Positions 1 to 11,615 of a DNA stretch of 64,000 bases are shown piece after piece. How positions within the stretch are numbered: the stretch's first letter is position 1; the number at the start of each line of letters is the position of its first letter. The notes under the pieces were generated by a model that worked only from the letters and a program-made list of their open reading frames with translations, did no database searches and was not told the DNA's origin. Position numbers and translations under genes: made by a program. This stretch comes from Mallotus nudiflorus (Eukaryota > Streptophyta > Magnoliopsida > Malpighiales > Euphorbiaceae): assembly GCA_947683625.1 (NCBI GenBank), contig CANTUR010000071.1, positions 310,001 to 374,000 on the forward strand, written 5' to 3'.

Positions 1-344
1 GTGGAAAGAATTGAATAGAGAGAGAAAGAAATTTTTTTTTTTTATGAAATGGAGCGTAAAACGCATTCACAACTAAAAAAAAAGAGGTTGTAGAACTTAA
101 TGTTTTCTTTTATGAATTTATCCTCACTTGATTTCAAAAGGGTTTTGTGCTTAGGTTATAGCTAGTAAATTATTCATGTATATTATGATATTATCTAACT
201 ATCTTCTTTAGTAAATATGTTTCAATCTCAGTGTTATTAAGATTTCATATTTTAAAGTTATATGTCCTTAGTATGATTTAAGTTTAAAATTTTTAAAATT
301 TGGTTTTTGCTTAAGGACAAGCAAAGTTTTAATGTGGGCGAATA
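1..344 (+). mobile_element. 3' internal end of an Athila-like Gypsy element
   Basis: Non-coding, AT-rich sequence that ends in a purine-rich stretch (about 311-340: a 'ttaaggacaagc' motif followed by 'aatgtggg'). Athila/Tat-like Gypsy elements have a similar '...aagtgtggg' polypurine tract just before the 3' LTR. No open reading frame is recognisable. The rest of the element would lie to the left of the window. Assignment rests on this tract and on the LTR-like sequence that follows. Confidence 0.45.
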
Positions 345-1724
345 TGATATGTTTATTATTTATGTGTTTTAGAGTTGAATTTTAATAAATTCTAAATGAG
401 GAATAAATTAATTTAAGTAATTTTTGGGTTTAATTAGGAAATTTTTATGAGTTAGTATTTATTGAGGATTCTTATTATGTATTGTAAATTTAGGAAAGTT
501 TTATTTAAGTTTTAATTAATTTTTGTGCTTTATGTCTAGTGGGCCCCATAATGCAAAGGAGTTGATATATTTTTATGTTACATGGCATGCACATGTCGTG
601 TGATAGAGCAACAAAAGAGGAAAGTCATGTCCAAGCCATGTGTGAGCCATGAAGAAGCCATCTACACATAACGTCAATAAAGCAATGTCATGACATGCAC
701 ATGTCGTGTGAGTGAAGAATTCTGATCCAGAATGAAGCATGGTTAATGAACTTGCCCGTGTTGGTTATTGTGCTGTATGTTGAGTAAATTCAAAGATTTA
801 TTGAATGAAGCATGACTGTGTCCCAAAGTTGTGTCACGAAGGCAGAAGTTTTCTTTTTTTGAAAATAAGGAGGAATTAAAAATAAAAAAGATTATTTTCA
901 TACCCTAGCACTATATAAGGAATGAACACCTTTTTAGAAATAGAGAGAAGCGGGTGGCTAGACAGAAATCAACGAAGACTAAGAGTTTATTTTTATTTTA
1001 TTTTCTATTTTCGTCTTCTTATTTTCTTGATTTTTTATGATGGATTTCATCATAGCCATGTGTGGCTAAGTTTTCCTTTAGAGTCTTGGTTAGGAGTAGC
1101 TATTCCATGACATGATTTGAACACAAGTTTTTATATTTAATTTGAATTTCAATTAATTATTTGTGTTGTAATATTTATCTTATCATTCTAGGCCTGTTTG
1201 ATTGTATGTTTATGGATGAATTCACCAAAGAGAGTTAGGGGAATTCATTAGCTTAAAATACTTAGAACTTAGATTACTTGACCACGAGAGTAGGCGAGCT
1301 CTTCAGGGAGTCACAGTAGTAGATTACAGTGACAAATTAATTGCTAAAAATCTTAATGAGCTAGGATTGAATTATTAATCATGAGAGTAGGTTATATTTT
1401 AATCCTTGTATACTTAATTGAACTTGAGAGAGTCTTTAAGTATCTTAGAGCAATTACCCTTAACTGAATTCAAGATTTTTACTTAAAAAATGAATTTATA
1501 ATTGGATTGGAATAGTGGAACCAAACTTAGGCTCTATGTTTATAAATATTTGATTTTACTTTTAATTGAGTTTCTATTATTTAAATCTTAATTCTTGCTA
1601 AATTATTCAATTAACTAGTTGAGATCATAGGTAAAAATTATTAGTAATCAATATACAGTCCTTGAGGGAATGATATCTTTCTACTGCAATCACAACCGTG
1701 CGCTTGTGGGTTTAAAATCCAACA
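345..1724 (+). mobile_element. LTR (probable 3' LTR) of an Athila-like Gypsy element
   Basis: Begins with TG just after the polypurine tract and ends with 'aatccaaca'. The last 40 bases include 'accgtgcgcttgtggg', the hallmark found at the end of Athila-like LTRs. No primer-binding site follows 1724, so this is read as a 3' LTR rather than a 5' LTR. An 18-base motif 'catgcacatgtcgtgtga' occurs twice (about 587-604 and 693-711). The 62-residue ORF at 922-1110 lies inside the LTR and looks fortuitous. Exact edges are uncertain by a few bases. Confidence 0.5.
912..918 (+). promoter_or_regulatory. LTR TATA box
   Basis: The sequence 'ctatataagg' is a good TATA box in the middle of the LTR. It is a plausible U3/R promoter for transcription of the element to the right. 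Confidence 0.45.
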
Positions 1725-2295
1725 AAGGCTACAAGATAGTAGTTGGTTAAGCTGTTAGACAATGTTAAGGGGCATTTTTTTCACTTTAGGATGGATAATA
1801 TCTGTAATAGTTCTATTTTTTTTCCAACTACTAAATTTTCTAGCTAATGAAAAATGCATATTCTTTGAATATCATTATTGGTTGATGAATCATTAACAAT
1901 GCCTATTTTTAGTAATATAATTTTGATTTATTCGCACATGAATGTTTGCAGTCGATGTTGCATGTCCATGTCAAATTGCTAATATGTAAGTAATATAAAA
2001 CATTTTCAAGCTAGCTTTAAATGTTAAATGGTTATTCAAATGGTTAATTGCATGGTTAGGACAATGCCAATTGATGAATCAGTTCAACTAATTTTTTTTA
2101 TGCTTATTAATTTTTTTCTATAATTTAGAACTTATTTGCTTGTTGGCTGCTTAGACTGCTTATAGTAATTAATATTTTAAGAATAATCAAATAGATGAAG
2201 CTATGGCATATTCAACTTCTGACATGTTGATTGAGCACCTATTCTTATATGCTCTTTTACTTTTTAATTTTTGTAATATGTACTAAATCATTTGG

Positions 2296-3405
2296 TTGTT
2301 CATAATGGAAGGAAACATATCGTCTCAAGTCATTACAATATTAACAAAGGGAACAAAGAAAAGAAAGTGGAGTATAATTGAAGATCGACCATTAGTGGAA
2401 CGTACAATTGAGCTACACCAAAGGGGAACACACAATAGTACAAAAGCTGGTTTTGAACTTGGATACTTAAATGAGATTGAAAAATTACTTATACCTAAGC
2501 TACCAAATGCAGGGTTAAAAGCCAAGCCACACATTGAATCTAGGATCAAAATATTGAAAAATGATTGGATGATTGCGTATAAAATGATTTATGGTTCAAA
2601 TACTAGTGGTTTTGGATGGGATTCAAAGCGAAAAGTTATGGTAGCAGAACCAACAGTATAGGCAACTTACTTAGAGGTAAAATTTATTATATTTATCATT
2701 CTATACAAATTTTGATTTTTGGTAGTAGAATTAGTTTTGGTACAAATTCTGTAAATTTATTTAATTAAAATTTCTTCTTGTTAGAGTCATAAAAAAGCTA
2801 AACCTTTTATGACAAGGTGCTTGTGGTATTTTGAAGAGTTTACCATGATCTTTGCAAATGATCATACAACAAGAAAATATACACAAGGAGTTGAAGACAT
2901 ACTTGAAGAGATTCAAACTACAGGAGAGGCTAATAAAGGGGATAATGAAGTTGAAAGTATGCATGAAACTAATGAGGCACAAGGCACAAATGATGATACA
3001 TCTATTACAGGAAATAATGGAGGTAACAGTAGAACAAACGATGTTTCATCCAAGAAAAAGAAAAGTAATTCAATGGAGTTTTCAACTGCTGAGTCAATCA
3101 TGAATGTAGCTAGGATATTTGGTAAAGACATGAAAGAAATTGGCAAGGAGATAAATAAAAGCATAGGATTTGAATTGACAATCCAACAAAAGGCTGAGGA
3201 ATTTTTTTTTTAAAGAATTGGATGAGATTGAAGGATTGACATTAAGTGAGAAATTCACTGCTTTGAGAAAGATTTCAAAAGATCCTACTTAAATGTTGAT
3301 ATTTTTCAGTCTTCCATTTAAGTATAGACTTCGGTGGGTGAAAGAATTCTTATGGATAGTTAGGTTGATGATACTACCACAAGAGGAAAGAATAAGTTTT
3401 TAATT
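2296..3405 (+). pseudogene. MYB/SANT-like domain protein, Harbinger ORF1 type (broken)
   Basis: Exon 1 (from an ATG at 2305) gives a Myb/SANT-like domain (Myb_DNA-bind_3 type): KRKWSIIED near the start, GYLNEIEKLL, KAKPHIESRIKILKNDW, GSNTSGFGWD and AEPTV. In relatives the next residue is Trp; here it is TAG (2659-2661). A donor (gag|gtaaaa, about 2675) and acceptor (ttag|ag, about 2784) join to an exon reading KKAKPFMTRCLWYFEE, then an acidic linker. A ten-T run (3202-3211) shifts the frame before KELDEIEGLTLSEKF, and a TAA (3290-3292) precedes FFSLPFKYRLRWVKEFL. So there are three lesions. Such proteins are DNA-binding partners of Harbinger transposases or domesticated relatives. No transposase is visible nearby. 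Confidence 0.7.
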
Positions 3406-3889
3406 TTTATCATTAGTGTGGATGTTTACCTTTAGATAACATAAGTAAAATTTGTAGTTGCTAAAGTATCTTTTGAGAATGGATACTTGTTTAGGGACAT
3501 CATTTTATTGTTTAGGTTCTCTTTATTTTCATGTTCTTGTTTTTTTATAATAATTTAATTCAGATTTTTTGATATTTTTTCTTTTAATTTTAATTTAACT
3601 CAGGTTTGACAACCATAAATTATATGAAATTTATTTATTTTATATGTTCGTAATTTTATAGCTAAAAATTTTAAAATTTTAAAATATTATTTATTATTTA
3701 TTTATTATGTTATTTTAGAGAAATAAAATATATGTGCTACTTTTGTATATATTATATATTTAATTTTATTATGTAAAACATGCTAAAATTGTATGGCTAT
3801 TTCATTTTGATATAATAATGAAATTAATTAATAAGGGTACTAATGTCATTTACACTTAAATTTACTTATTCCTCATAGCAATGCTTAAA

Positions 3890-4031
3890 TTTGAATACTA
3901 ATTCTAAATCATGAACCAAAACATGGAATAGTAATTATTTAGGAATAGTTATTCTAGGAATACCTATTCTATTCCTTAAGAATCACAATTCTATTCCACA
4001 CCTATTCCATTCCATGAACCAAACATGGCCC
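3890..4031 (+). mobile_element. Harbinger-like MITE/terminal inverted repeat remnant
   Basis: The stretch is built of repeated 'attccattcc', 'ctattcc' and 'gaatag' motifs in both orientations and ends 'catgaaccaaacatggccc'. This is the typical terminus of PIF/Harbinger MITEs (outward reading 'gggccatgtttggttcatgg'). It lies 3' of the MYB-like pseudogene, so the two may be parts of one element. I could not find a matching 5' terminus. Confidence 0.4.
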
Positions 4032-4815
4032 AAGAGTTTCACTTATTCACTTGAAATGCTTTGAAAGTGAGACAACTACACTATATAATAATTCTGTTAG
4101 CAATTTCTTTTTAATCAATTCATAAATCTTTAGTACATCTTCTAAATTATTTTTACCTTAATATTGGCACTTTACTTAGCTCAAAAGCTCAAATTTGGCA
4201 TCGACTAGTTAAAAAATTCAATTTTTTTTAAATTTATCTCACAATAAAATCCAAAAACTGATAATAACACATGCATCGATAACTATGCAGGTAATGTGCA
4301 TGAACTGAAAAATAGAGTAGAAACAGAGACATATACAGAGCACAGCTCTAATCACCATTATTAACAATACAAAGCTACACATAGATATAATAGCTTATTG
4401 CTACAATATGAATTTACATGTATTAACCAACACATGCTAATTAACAACTACCTTTTACACTAATATCATCTAATTTTTAACTTCCACTTTCGTTGGGTGA
4501 CCACCGTGACTAGGCTTCCCTTTTCCCTTCTCTCCATATCCACCATGATAGCTCTTATTGTATCCACACTTACTGTATTCGCCATATCCCTTTCCATCTA
4601 ATTTTGTATTCTCCTTTAAAAAATAAATAATAAGCAATATGTTTCATAAATATAATCACATGGAAATGCATGGTGGTTTCAAATAAAGTTCATGAGTTTT
4701 CAAGTTGAATTCTTGCATTTTCTATCATTGTATATATATTTTTAAAAAATTCTTCCATTATTTAAATTGAAATATACATATTTCTTTCATCTGATTAAGT
4801 TAGTGAATATATACA

Positions 4816-4991
4816 TGATAAGGCTCTACTGTCAACTTAGAGTCCTAGTACTGTCAACCTCATCCTTACAACATAGAGTCCTAGTTTTACTTCCATACAT
4901 TTTCCTTCTCCTTGTATATCTTCTATATCTATAAATATATATATAATAGTATACACAACTTAACGTTTTCTGAGCTCTTATATAATGCCTT
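4816..4991 (+). repeat. Copia 5' LTR
   Basis: Starts TGATAAGGCTCT and runs to just before the primer-binding site; about 175 bp. It contains a local duplication of 'agagtcctagt' (around 4840 and 4876) and a 'tataaatatatatataa' stretch that can act as a TATA region. The 3' LTR copy at 9294-9402 lacks both the local duplication and the terminal part. Confidence 0.7.
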
Positions 4992-4992
4992 T

Positions 4993-5006
4993 ATGGTATT
5001 AGAGAC
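4993..5006 (+). promoter_or_regulatory. Copia primer-binding site (initiator tRNA-Met type, decayed)
   Basis: 'tggtattagagaca' differs from the standard TGGTATCAGAGCCA by three bases. Its position directly after the 5' LTR marks the LTR edge. Confidence 0.6.
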
Positions 5007-5052
5007 AAATTAAGGTTTAATAACCATTCTTTTTTAATTTTTTCTTTTTGCC

Positions 5053-5734
5053 ATGGCCACTGATGGAACAAACAATACTGTAGTTGTACCTATTTCTAAT
5101 TCTTCTTCTTTGACCACCATCTCTTCATTGCCCAATGTTGCACACCAATTTCCCATCAAGTTGAATGCCACCAATTACTTATTATGGAGACATAATTACT
5201 TCCCCTCTTACGAAGCTATGACCTTGCTGGCCACATTAATGGCACCAAGCAGTACCATCTCCAACCTTAGAAAATCAACAACCGAATCCTGCATTTTTAG
5301 CATGGTATCACTAGGATCAATTAGTCCTTAGCTGGATAATTGGTTTGGTATCGGAGGCCTTTGTACCATAAGTTATATGAGCTACCAATGCTCTTGATGC
5401 TTGGATGAAACTTGCCATAACCTATGCCTCTGGCTCCAAGTCCCAATCATGCACTATTAAAGCCCGATTCTTTAGATTAAACAAAGAACTAATAAAGAGC
5501 ATTGCTTATTACACTCAAAAGGCAACGTCTATGTTCGATCAACTCTCTGCTTTGGGCAATCATGTTTCAGAAGCTAATTTAATTCAAGTTCTCCTTAATG
5601 GCTTGGACTCTTCTTATAGACCATTTATTCGATCTGTTCAACAAAGCCAAGATGATATAACATATAATGAACTCTATGGCCTTTTACTTTATGAGGAAGG
5701 TGACATTGTTGCTGCCAATTCTTCTATAAAATAG
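5053..5734 (+). pseudogene. Copia gag (broken)
   Basis: Starts MATDGTNNT and contains the KLNATNYLLWRHNYFP block typical of Copia Gag N-termini. After stops near 5329 it continues from about 5405 (AWMKLAITYASGSKSQ ... ATSMFDQLSALG ... LLNGLDSSYRPFIRSV ... YNELYGLLLYEE), which is the UBN2-type Gag core. A CCHC zinc knuckle (CHNC-x4-H-x4-C) follows at 5909-5950, with a stop inside it. Gag would form the virus-like particle; this copy cannot. Confidence 0.8.
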
Positions 5735-6004
5735 GTACCACCATATATTTTCTTTGCATCTTTAACTAATAATGATACCTCTTATGGTGATCGATCTCTC
5801 TCTTTATTTCATGGTTCTCGTTTCTCTAAAGGCCATAAAACAGTTTGGAATTCCATGCGCTCCCCTTACCCACAACAGTCCAATGCTTGCAATTATTCTC
5901 ATCTGCAGTGTCATAATTGTTCATGTTTTGGTCATATAGCACCCTAATGCCCATCACCAATAACTAAATAACAATCTTCATCCATTTGACCTGCCTCTAA
6001 CCTC

Positions 6005-7290
6005 GTGGTCTATCATTCACAACCTTCGACTCATCAACCATGGATACTTGATTCAGGTGCCACTCATCATATGACATTGAATCTTAATAATCTTACCATT
6101 CATTCAAATTATCAAGGTTTTAATGCCATCAAAATATGCAATGGTAAATCTCTTCCAATCACTAAGACTAGTTCATCTTTTTATTGTTCATATGGTCATA
6201 TTTTTAAATTTGATAATATTTTACATGTTCCTCAATCTTCTTCTAATTTATTATCTATATTTTTTCTTTAACTAACTCTAATGGAGTTTCAATTGAATTT
6301 TTTCTGACTCTTTTGTCATTAAGGATATCCGCATGAAGGAACCGCTGCATAGCGGCCAGAGTGACAATGATTTATATTCTATGTTTTTAGAACAACTTCG
6401 TTAGACATCTCCCCATCCTACTGCTTTGTTAACTACACCATTATCCTAATGGCATTCTGTTTTGGGTCATGCCAACATGTCTACTGTCAAACATGTTCTT
6501 TATAATTTTAATATTCCATATCGTAGTGATAATAATACATGCCATGCTTGCAATGTCAGTAAGAGTCATAAGTTGCCTTTTCCTTTGTCCATTAGTTTGG
6601 CTTCTAAGCCTTTAGAAATTATTTCTTCTGATGTATAGGGTCATGCCCTAGTTCATTCAATTAAAGGTTTTTATTATTGTGTACTTTTTTTTATGATCAT
6701 TACATCAAGTATTGGTGGATTTATTTTTTGCATTCCAAATATGAAGTTTTTAAGTATTTTTATCAAGTTTTGTCATTTAGTTGAGAAATATTTTGAATGT
6801 TCAATTAACTCTTTACAATCTGACTAGGGTGGTGAATATCAAGTCCTTTCAAAATATTTGACTGAGAATGGTATCTCACATCGTGTTTCTTGTCCATAAA
6901 CCCCTGAGAAAAATGGCTTACTAGAGCACAAACACATGCATATTGTTAAAACTGCACTCTCTTTACTTCACCATTCTTATGTTCCCCACAAATACTCGAC
7001 TTATGCTTTTGATACTGCCCTATACATGATAAATCAACTTCCTACTCCCACTTTGTCCAATAAATCACCTTTTGAAAAATTGTTTAGTCTCAAGCCTGAT
7101 TATCTTGCTATGCACACTTTTGGATGCCTTTGTTCTCCATGGGTATGACTATACAGTTCTAATAAAATTTCATCATGCTCTGCTAAGTGCATATTTCTAG
7201 GTTACAGTAAATCCTATAAAGGTTATCTTTGTTTAGACCTATCCTCTCATAAAATTTATATCTCACCTCATGTCATTTTTTATGATTAGG
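6005..7290 (+). pseudogene. Copia protease-integrase region (broken)
   Basis: The aspartic protease motif WILDSGATHHMT has its catalytic Asp codon at 6050-6052. The integrase zinc finger follows (WHSVLGHANMS ... CHACNVSK, about 6450-6560). Of the DDE triad, the second Asp sits in SD-stop-GGEY (Trp replaced by TAG, about 6822) and the Glu in GLLEHKH (about 6920). A conserved tail follows (INQLPTPTLSNKSPFEKLF ... HTFGCLCSPW). At least four in-frame stops and shifts break the chain. Confidence 0.8.
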
Positions 7291-7789
7291 TTTATCCATT
7301 TATAATAACCCTTGAGGTGGCACCTGTTACTCAAGATTCTAGTCCCAGCACAATTCTACTACCCAGCCACTTACCTACCTCCACTATAATTCTACCTCCC
7401 ATACCCAATCACTTTACACCCTTATCCACTATATTACTAACTCATACCTTACCTATATCCCTCATGATTTCTAACTATATCCTAATAATTGAACCATTAC
7501 CCAACCTCCATCCATTAAGCACTAACCTTTACCAAAACCACTTCATCAGCTACATCTTTTTTAAAAACATCCTTATCCAATAAAACCCTTGCCATATCCT
7601 AATCCAATAACCCACCAGCCCTTCCTCTCATCGTTGATCTCACCACAAAAAACCCCACATCCACTCAACCACCTCGCACACACCCTATGGTAACCCACTC
7701 ATAAACCAATTCCCGTAAACCTAAAACCTTTCTTTTGACTTCCTCCCCTACAATTGAACTAACCACCTTCAAACAAGCAAACATAAAAC

Positions 7790-9204
7790 TTGAATGGCAT
7801 GATGCAATGGCTTAAGAATATAAAGCATTGATGGATAACAATACATGGGAATTAGTACCTCTACTTCCAAAGAAAAATTTAATTAGCAATAAATGGGTGT
7901 ACCGTGTTAAAATAAAGAAAGATGGCACCATTGAATGGTATAAGGCATGCTTGGTTGCAAAGGGTTTTCATCAATGCCCTGACATTGACTTCAATGACAC
8001 TTATAGTCTAGTAATCAAACTAGATACCATCCAATTAATTCTCTCTCTAACAGTGTCTTCAGGTTAGCATATACACCAACTTGATGTCTCCAATGCCTTC
8101 CTACATAGTTCTTTAGAAGAAGAAGTTTATATGACCCAACCTCAAGGGTTCATCCACCCTAAATACTCGGACTATGTATGCAAGGTTCAAAAATCCATAT
8201 ATGGGCTAAAACAAGCACCTCACCAATGGTACAAATGCCTTAGTACAACTCTTCTTCATCTTAGTTTCAAAGCTTCATAAATAGATTGTTCCTTGTACTA
8301 CTATAAACAAGGTCGGGTACATGCCTTTTTTCTTTTGTATATTGGTGATCTTTTACTCACTGGCAATGATAATGCCTTTTTGAGTTTTATCCTTCAGGCC
8401 CTTCAGAATAAATTTCCAATCAATGATTTGGGCAATCTCAATTATTTTCTTAGCATAGAAGCATCATGGGTTGATAATGGTCTTCTTCTCACTCAAATGA
8501 AGTACATCCATGAGCTCCTTGACAAAGCTAACATGCTGGATGCGAATTCCATTACAACTCCTACTTCTCTAACAAGTCGACTAGTATCACATGGCACCTC
8601 CTTTCTCGACCCAACTCTATATAGGAGCATGGTACGTGGCTTACAATACTTGTGCATGACGAGACCAAACATATGCTATGCAGTTAACAAAGCCTCTCAA
8701 TTCATGCACTCTCTAACTGATGCCCAATGAGTGGTGGTCAAATGAATCTTACGATATCTTAAGGTAACTCCACATTATGGGCTTTTCATCCACAAATCTC
8801 CTCACTTTGACATCAATATTTGCAGTAATGCAGATTGGGGAGGCAACCTTGATGATCGTAAATCAAAATCTAGATTTGTAATTTTTGTTGGGTGTAATTT
8901 AATTACTTGGTGTTCTCACAAACAATGTATTGTTGCACAATCTTCCACTGAAGCCGAATATAGAGCACTTGCATCTTCAGTGAATGAACTCCATTGGTTA
9001 CAGTTACTCATGCGTGAGTTATTCATCCCATCTTCCTCTACACCTATCCTTTGGTGTGATAATGTCTCCGCCACATATCTTTCTTCTTCATCGATTTTCC
9101 ATTCAAGATCCAAGCACCTGGAAATTGACTTCCATTTTATGAGAGAGAGTTCTAAACAAGCAACTGCTAGTCCGTTACCTCTCCACCAAAGATCAATTGG
9201 CTGA
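7790..9204 (+). pseudogene. Copia reverse transcriptase-RNase H (broken)
   Basis: RT blocks: NTWELVPLLPKKNLISNKWVYRVK (from 7834), ACLVAKGFHQ, QLDVSNAFLH, KSIYGLKQAPHQWY (about 8190) and the active-site region LLYIGDLLLTGND, in which YVDD has become YIGD (8338-8349), removing one catalytic Asp. RNase H follows: CSNADWGGNLDDRKS (about 8825), AQSSTEAEYRAL (8937), LWCDNVSATYLS and SKHLEIDFHF. Stops occur at about 8067, 8279 and 8730. The polypurine tract 'gcaagaggaagataagg' leads into the 3' LTR. Confidence 0.85.
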
Positions 9205-9293
9205 TGTTTTGACAAAGCCAACTTCCCAAATAGTTTTTTGTCAACTCTTGTCCAAATTGGTTCGCCAAGCTCCCAATCAATTTGCAAGAGGAA

Positions 9294-9402
9294 GATAAGG
9301 CTCTATTGTCAACGTAATCCTTGCAACATGGAGTCCTAGTTTTACTTCCATATGTTTTTCTTCTCCTTTTATATCTTCTATATATATATAACAGTATACT
9401 CT
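9294..9402 (+). repeat. Copia 3' LTR (truncated)
   Basis: Matches the first two thirds of the 5' LTR and stops at 'aacagtatac', where the 5' LTR continues for about 50 bases. The next base belongs to the GRP coding exon, so LTR end and exon were lost together. Confidence 0.7.
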
Positions 9403-9412
9403 TTGAGGCCAT

Positions 9413-9640
9413 TTTTCTTAGCAAAACAAAATACTAGGAATACAAAGACAATGTAGTGTAAGTGGCGGATGAGTAAGTAGAGCTTAGCCTTCCTATATTT
9501 ATAGATTTTTTTTTTGTTAACGAAATGTGTAGTGAAGTGAACTATAAGAGATTCAGGAAAGTGGGTAGAATTGGTTTGGTTTCGATAATTCAATGTTCTC
9601 CGAAATAAAAAGAATTAATAAAAAAGGATAATTGCATGAA
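9413..9640 (-). promoter_or_regulatory. Promoter of the disrupted GRP copy
   Basis: Minus-strand promoter, colinear with that of the intact paralogue. A TATA box (TATAAATATAGG on the minus strand, 9492-9503) lies about 85 bases before the ATG at 9412. It still looks usable but would now transcribe into the Copia 3' LTR. Confidence 0.6.
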
Positions 9641-10869
9641 TGTGGCAAATTGCCAATGATTCCGATTAATCTACGTAAAGTAAAGAGTAAAATATTTTGA
9701 AAAAAAAAAGGATATATATATATATATATATTTTAAAACTTTATATATTATTATCATATGTTGTTGTGGTACATAGTTATTGTGAATTTTAACAACAACA
9801 ATAAAAATATTACCCTTTTTTTACGCAAAGAAACTGCAAAACTTATAAAAGAAAAAAGTTGTTTCAAGAAAATATGGCAGAAAATTTACCTAATTAGAAG
9901 TTTCTAAAAATATAGACTTTATAAAAATCTTTTCGTTTATTATCCCATATTGCCCTTAGCTAATGAATACGAGATAAATATGACTAGTTGTAACTAAATA
10001 AAATACTTATTATCTATTTATGTTCAAATATAAAATATTTGAAATATGTATAACTATTCACTGATAATATATATTCGAAGTAAATATTAATGATTAAAAG
10101 AAAAGTAAACTCATTTTTAAAAATCTTTCATACTAACCATAAATGTGAAAAAATCAACAATTGATTTAATAAATTTTAAGTTCGTGGAAAGATAAGAAAT
10201 TAGCAAGCAATGACTTGGTGAATGTCAATTGATCATTCGCTCTTTTTTAATTGGTTAACTATATTCATATATAGCAAGAGACAACATAATACCACACGTA
10301 AAATTTTTCCCTCAATCCAAATGAAGTTACAAAATGGATATAATCCTCTTCCTTTAATAACTCTGACTACTAATAGAAACAAAATTTGAAGTTTCTAGTC
10401 TCATTGTTGGGAGAACTTTATTGTTATTCTAATTCTCTCTAAAATAATCAAATTAATTAGAATTTAATGAATTATGAAGGATATTTTACTTATATTTTTT
10501 TCTAAATTGCTTTCATTTAAAATTTATTAAATTTTAAATAATTTATTTTTATCTAAGTATGATCTTAAAAGATCATAAAAATTTCTTAACAATTATTTAA
10601 TGTAATTATATGTAATTTAATTAGAATTCAAAATATGGCTTAAATAAAAATAATTCACTGTAAATTGATCCCAATGATTGTTTTTCTCTAGAATGATTAA
10701 TTATGGAATTATAGAGAAATAAACTAATTAAGAATTAAGATAGTGGATTCTGTATGGCATTAACGTATAACCTTTTATTCTTTGAAAATTCTTCATGCAT
10801 TGCATGGGTCGTCATTCCTCACGTCACCCAACTTTGACTCTTACCGACGTGACAAAGGGAGAGTGTCTC

Positions 10870-11042
10870 CGATTTAAAATATTACATTTAATTTTTTTTC
10901 ACCATGAAGAGGGAGGGAGGGGGAGGGGGGATTTGAATCCTCCCCTCCTGCAACAATGTCAAACCATCAACTACAAAATTAGGGGACATTGACAAATATT
11001 ACATTTAATTGGTAGATATAAAATATGTAAAATATACATCAT

Positions 11043-11092
<50 letters not shown>

Positions 11093-11615
11093 TGTTTTGT
11101 GTATTGACTAATCAGTATAAAATGAAGGGTTTACCATTTTATCATGAGACTAAAGTATTAATAAAAATTATGAGTTCAATCTTCCATTTCATGCTTGATT
11201 TTCCTTCAAAAGTTTAAATATAAAGATAATATTTAAAAAAATGTTATGTGTATTTTTTTATTTATGATAGATATAATTTTGTATAAATTTAATAATAAAC
11301 CATAATATTTCTGAAAAATATAATTTAGAAGACAGAATTTATTTTTAAAATATAATTTTTTATGTAATTACTTTTTATTGTTAAATAAATATCGTTCTAC
11401 ATTATTCAAATTACAATCTTGTTTTGTAGACATTAATTTTTATGGATAGGAGTCTTATTTTGAAAGTAAGTGGGTCTATAGGTTCTATTTCTAGAAAAAA
11501 AAAACAGTTAATTTATTTTACTTAAATTATTTCTTTTGATATATTTACTTGACATAAAATGTGTGTTTGTATTATTATTCAAAAAAAAAAAAAAATTGAG
11601 TGTTAATATTATTAA
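10870..11615. other. AT-rich intergenic stretch with (TA)n microsatellite
   Basis: No gene seen. A purine-rich patch with a G run lies at 10905-10930 and an uninterrupted (AT)n tract at about 11045-11090. Confidence 0.7.

Larger units (their letters stand above)
4816..9402 (+). mobile_element. Ty1/Copia retrotransposon, defective, inserted in GRP exon 1
   Basis: Short LTRs (5': 4816-4991; 3' partial: 9294-9402) flank a gag-PR-INT-RT-RNaseH order typical of Copia. The LTRs share 'gataaggctct', 'gagtcctagttttacttcca' and 'atatcttctatat'. The 3' LTR lacks about 50 bases found in the 5' LTR; that loss and the missing GRP exon sequence are explained by one deletion across the right junction. Many in-frame stops and a mutated RT active site show that it is dead. 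The short LTR and Met-type primer site fit an Ale/Retrofit-like lineage, which is an inference. Confidence 0.85.
4470..9412 (-). pseudogene. Glycine-rich secreted protein gene, copy 1, split by a Copia element
   Basis: Minus strand. Only ATG GCC TCA AAG of exon 1 survives (9412 down to about 9401). Intron 1 resumes at 4814 and exon 2 runs 4613-4470. Against the intact paralogue at 23228-23746, about 85 bp of exon 1 (rest of the signal peptide) is missing, and the exon-2 acceptor 'cag' has become 'taa'. Exon 2 remains open and ends in KGKGKPSHGGHPTKVEVKN-stop, but the central glycine repeat is short and eroded (KGYGEYSKCGYNKSYHGGYGEK). It cannot make a secreted product. The inserted Copia element is at 4816-9402. 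Confidence 0.75.
4033..10870. repeat. Duplicated GRP locus, copy 1 (interrupted)
   Basis: Flanking and genic sequence here matches 22745-25110. Shared blocks include 'attcactta..caaatgcttt' (4040 / 22750), 'cagagcaca.ctctaatcaccattatt' (4338 / 23131), the exon-2 region (4470-4613 / 23228-23439), the promoter (9410-9600 / 23744-23945), 'tttttccctcaatcca' (10305 / 24897) and a 'cacgtca' block (10820 / 25060). The Copia element at 4816-9402 is absent from copy 2. Confidence 0.75.

Noticed and set aside
922..1110. 62-codon ORF after the TATA box of the first LTR
   Set aside because: Phe/Tyr/Ile-rich by AT composition, inside the LTR, no homology recognised.
7317..7583. 88-codon Pro/Leu/Ile/Thr-rich ORF in the Copia element
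   Set aside because: It is the low-complexity linker between integrase and RT, not a separate gene.
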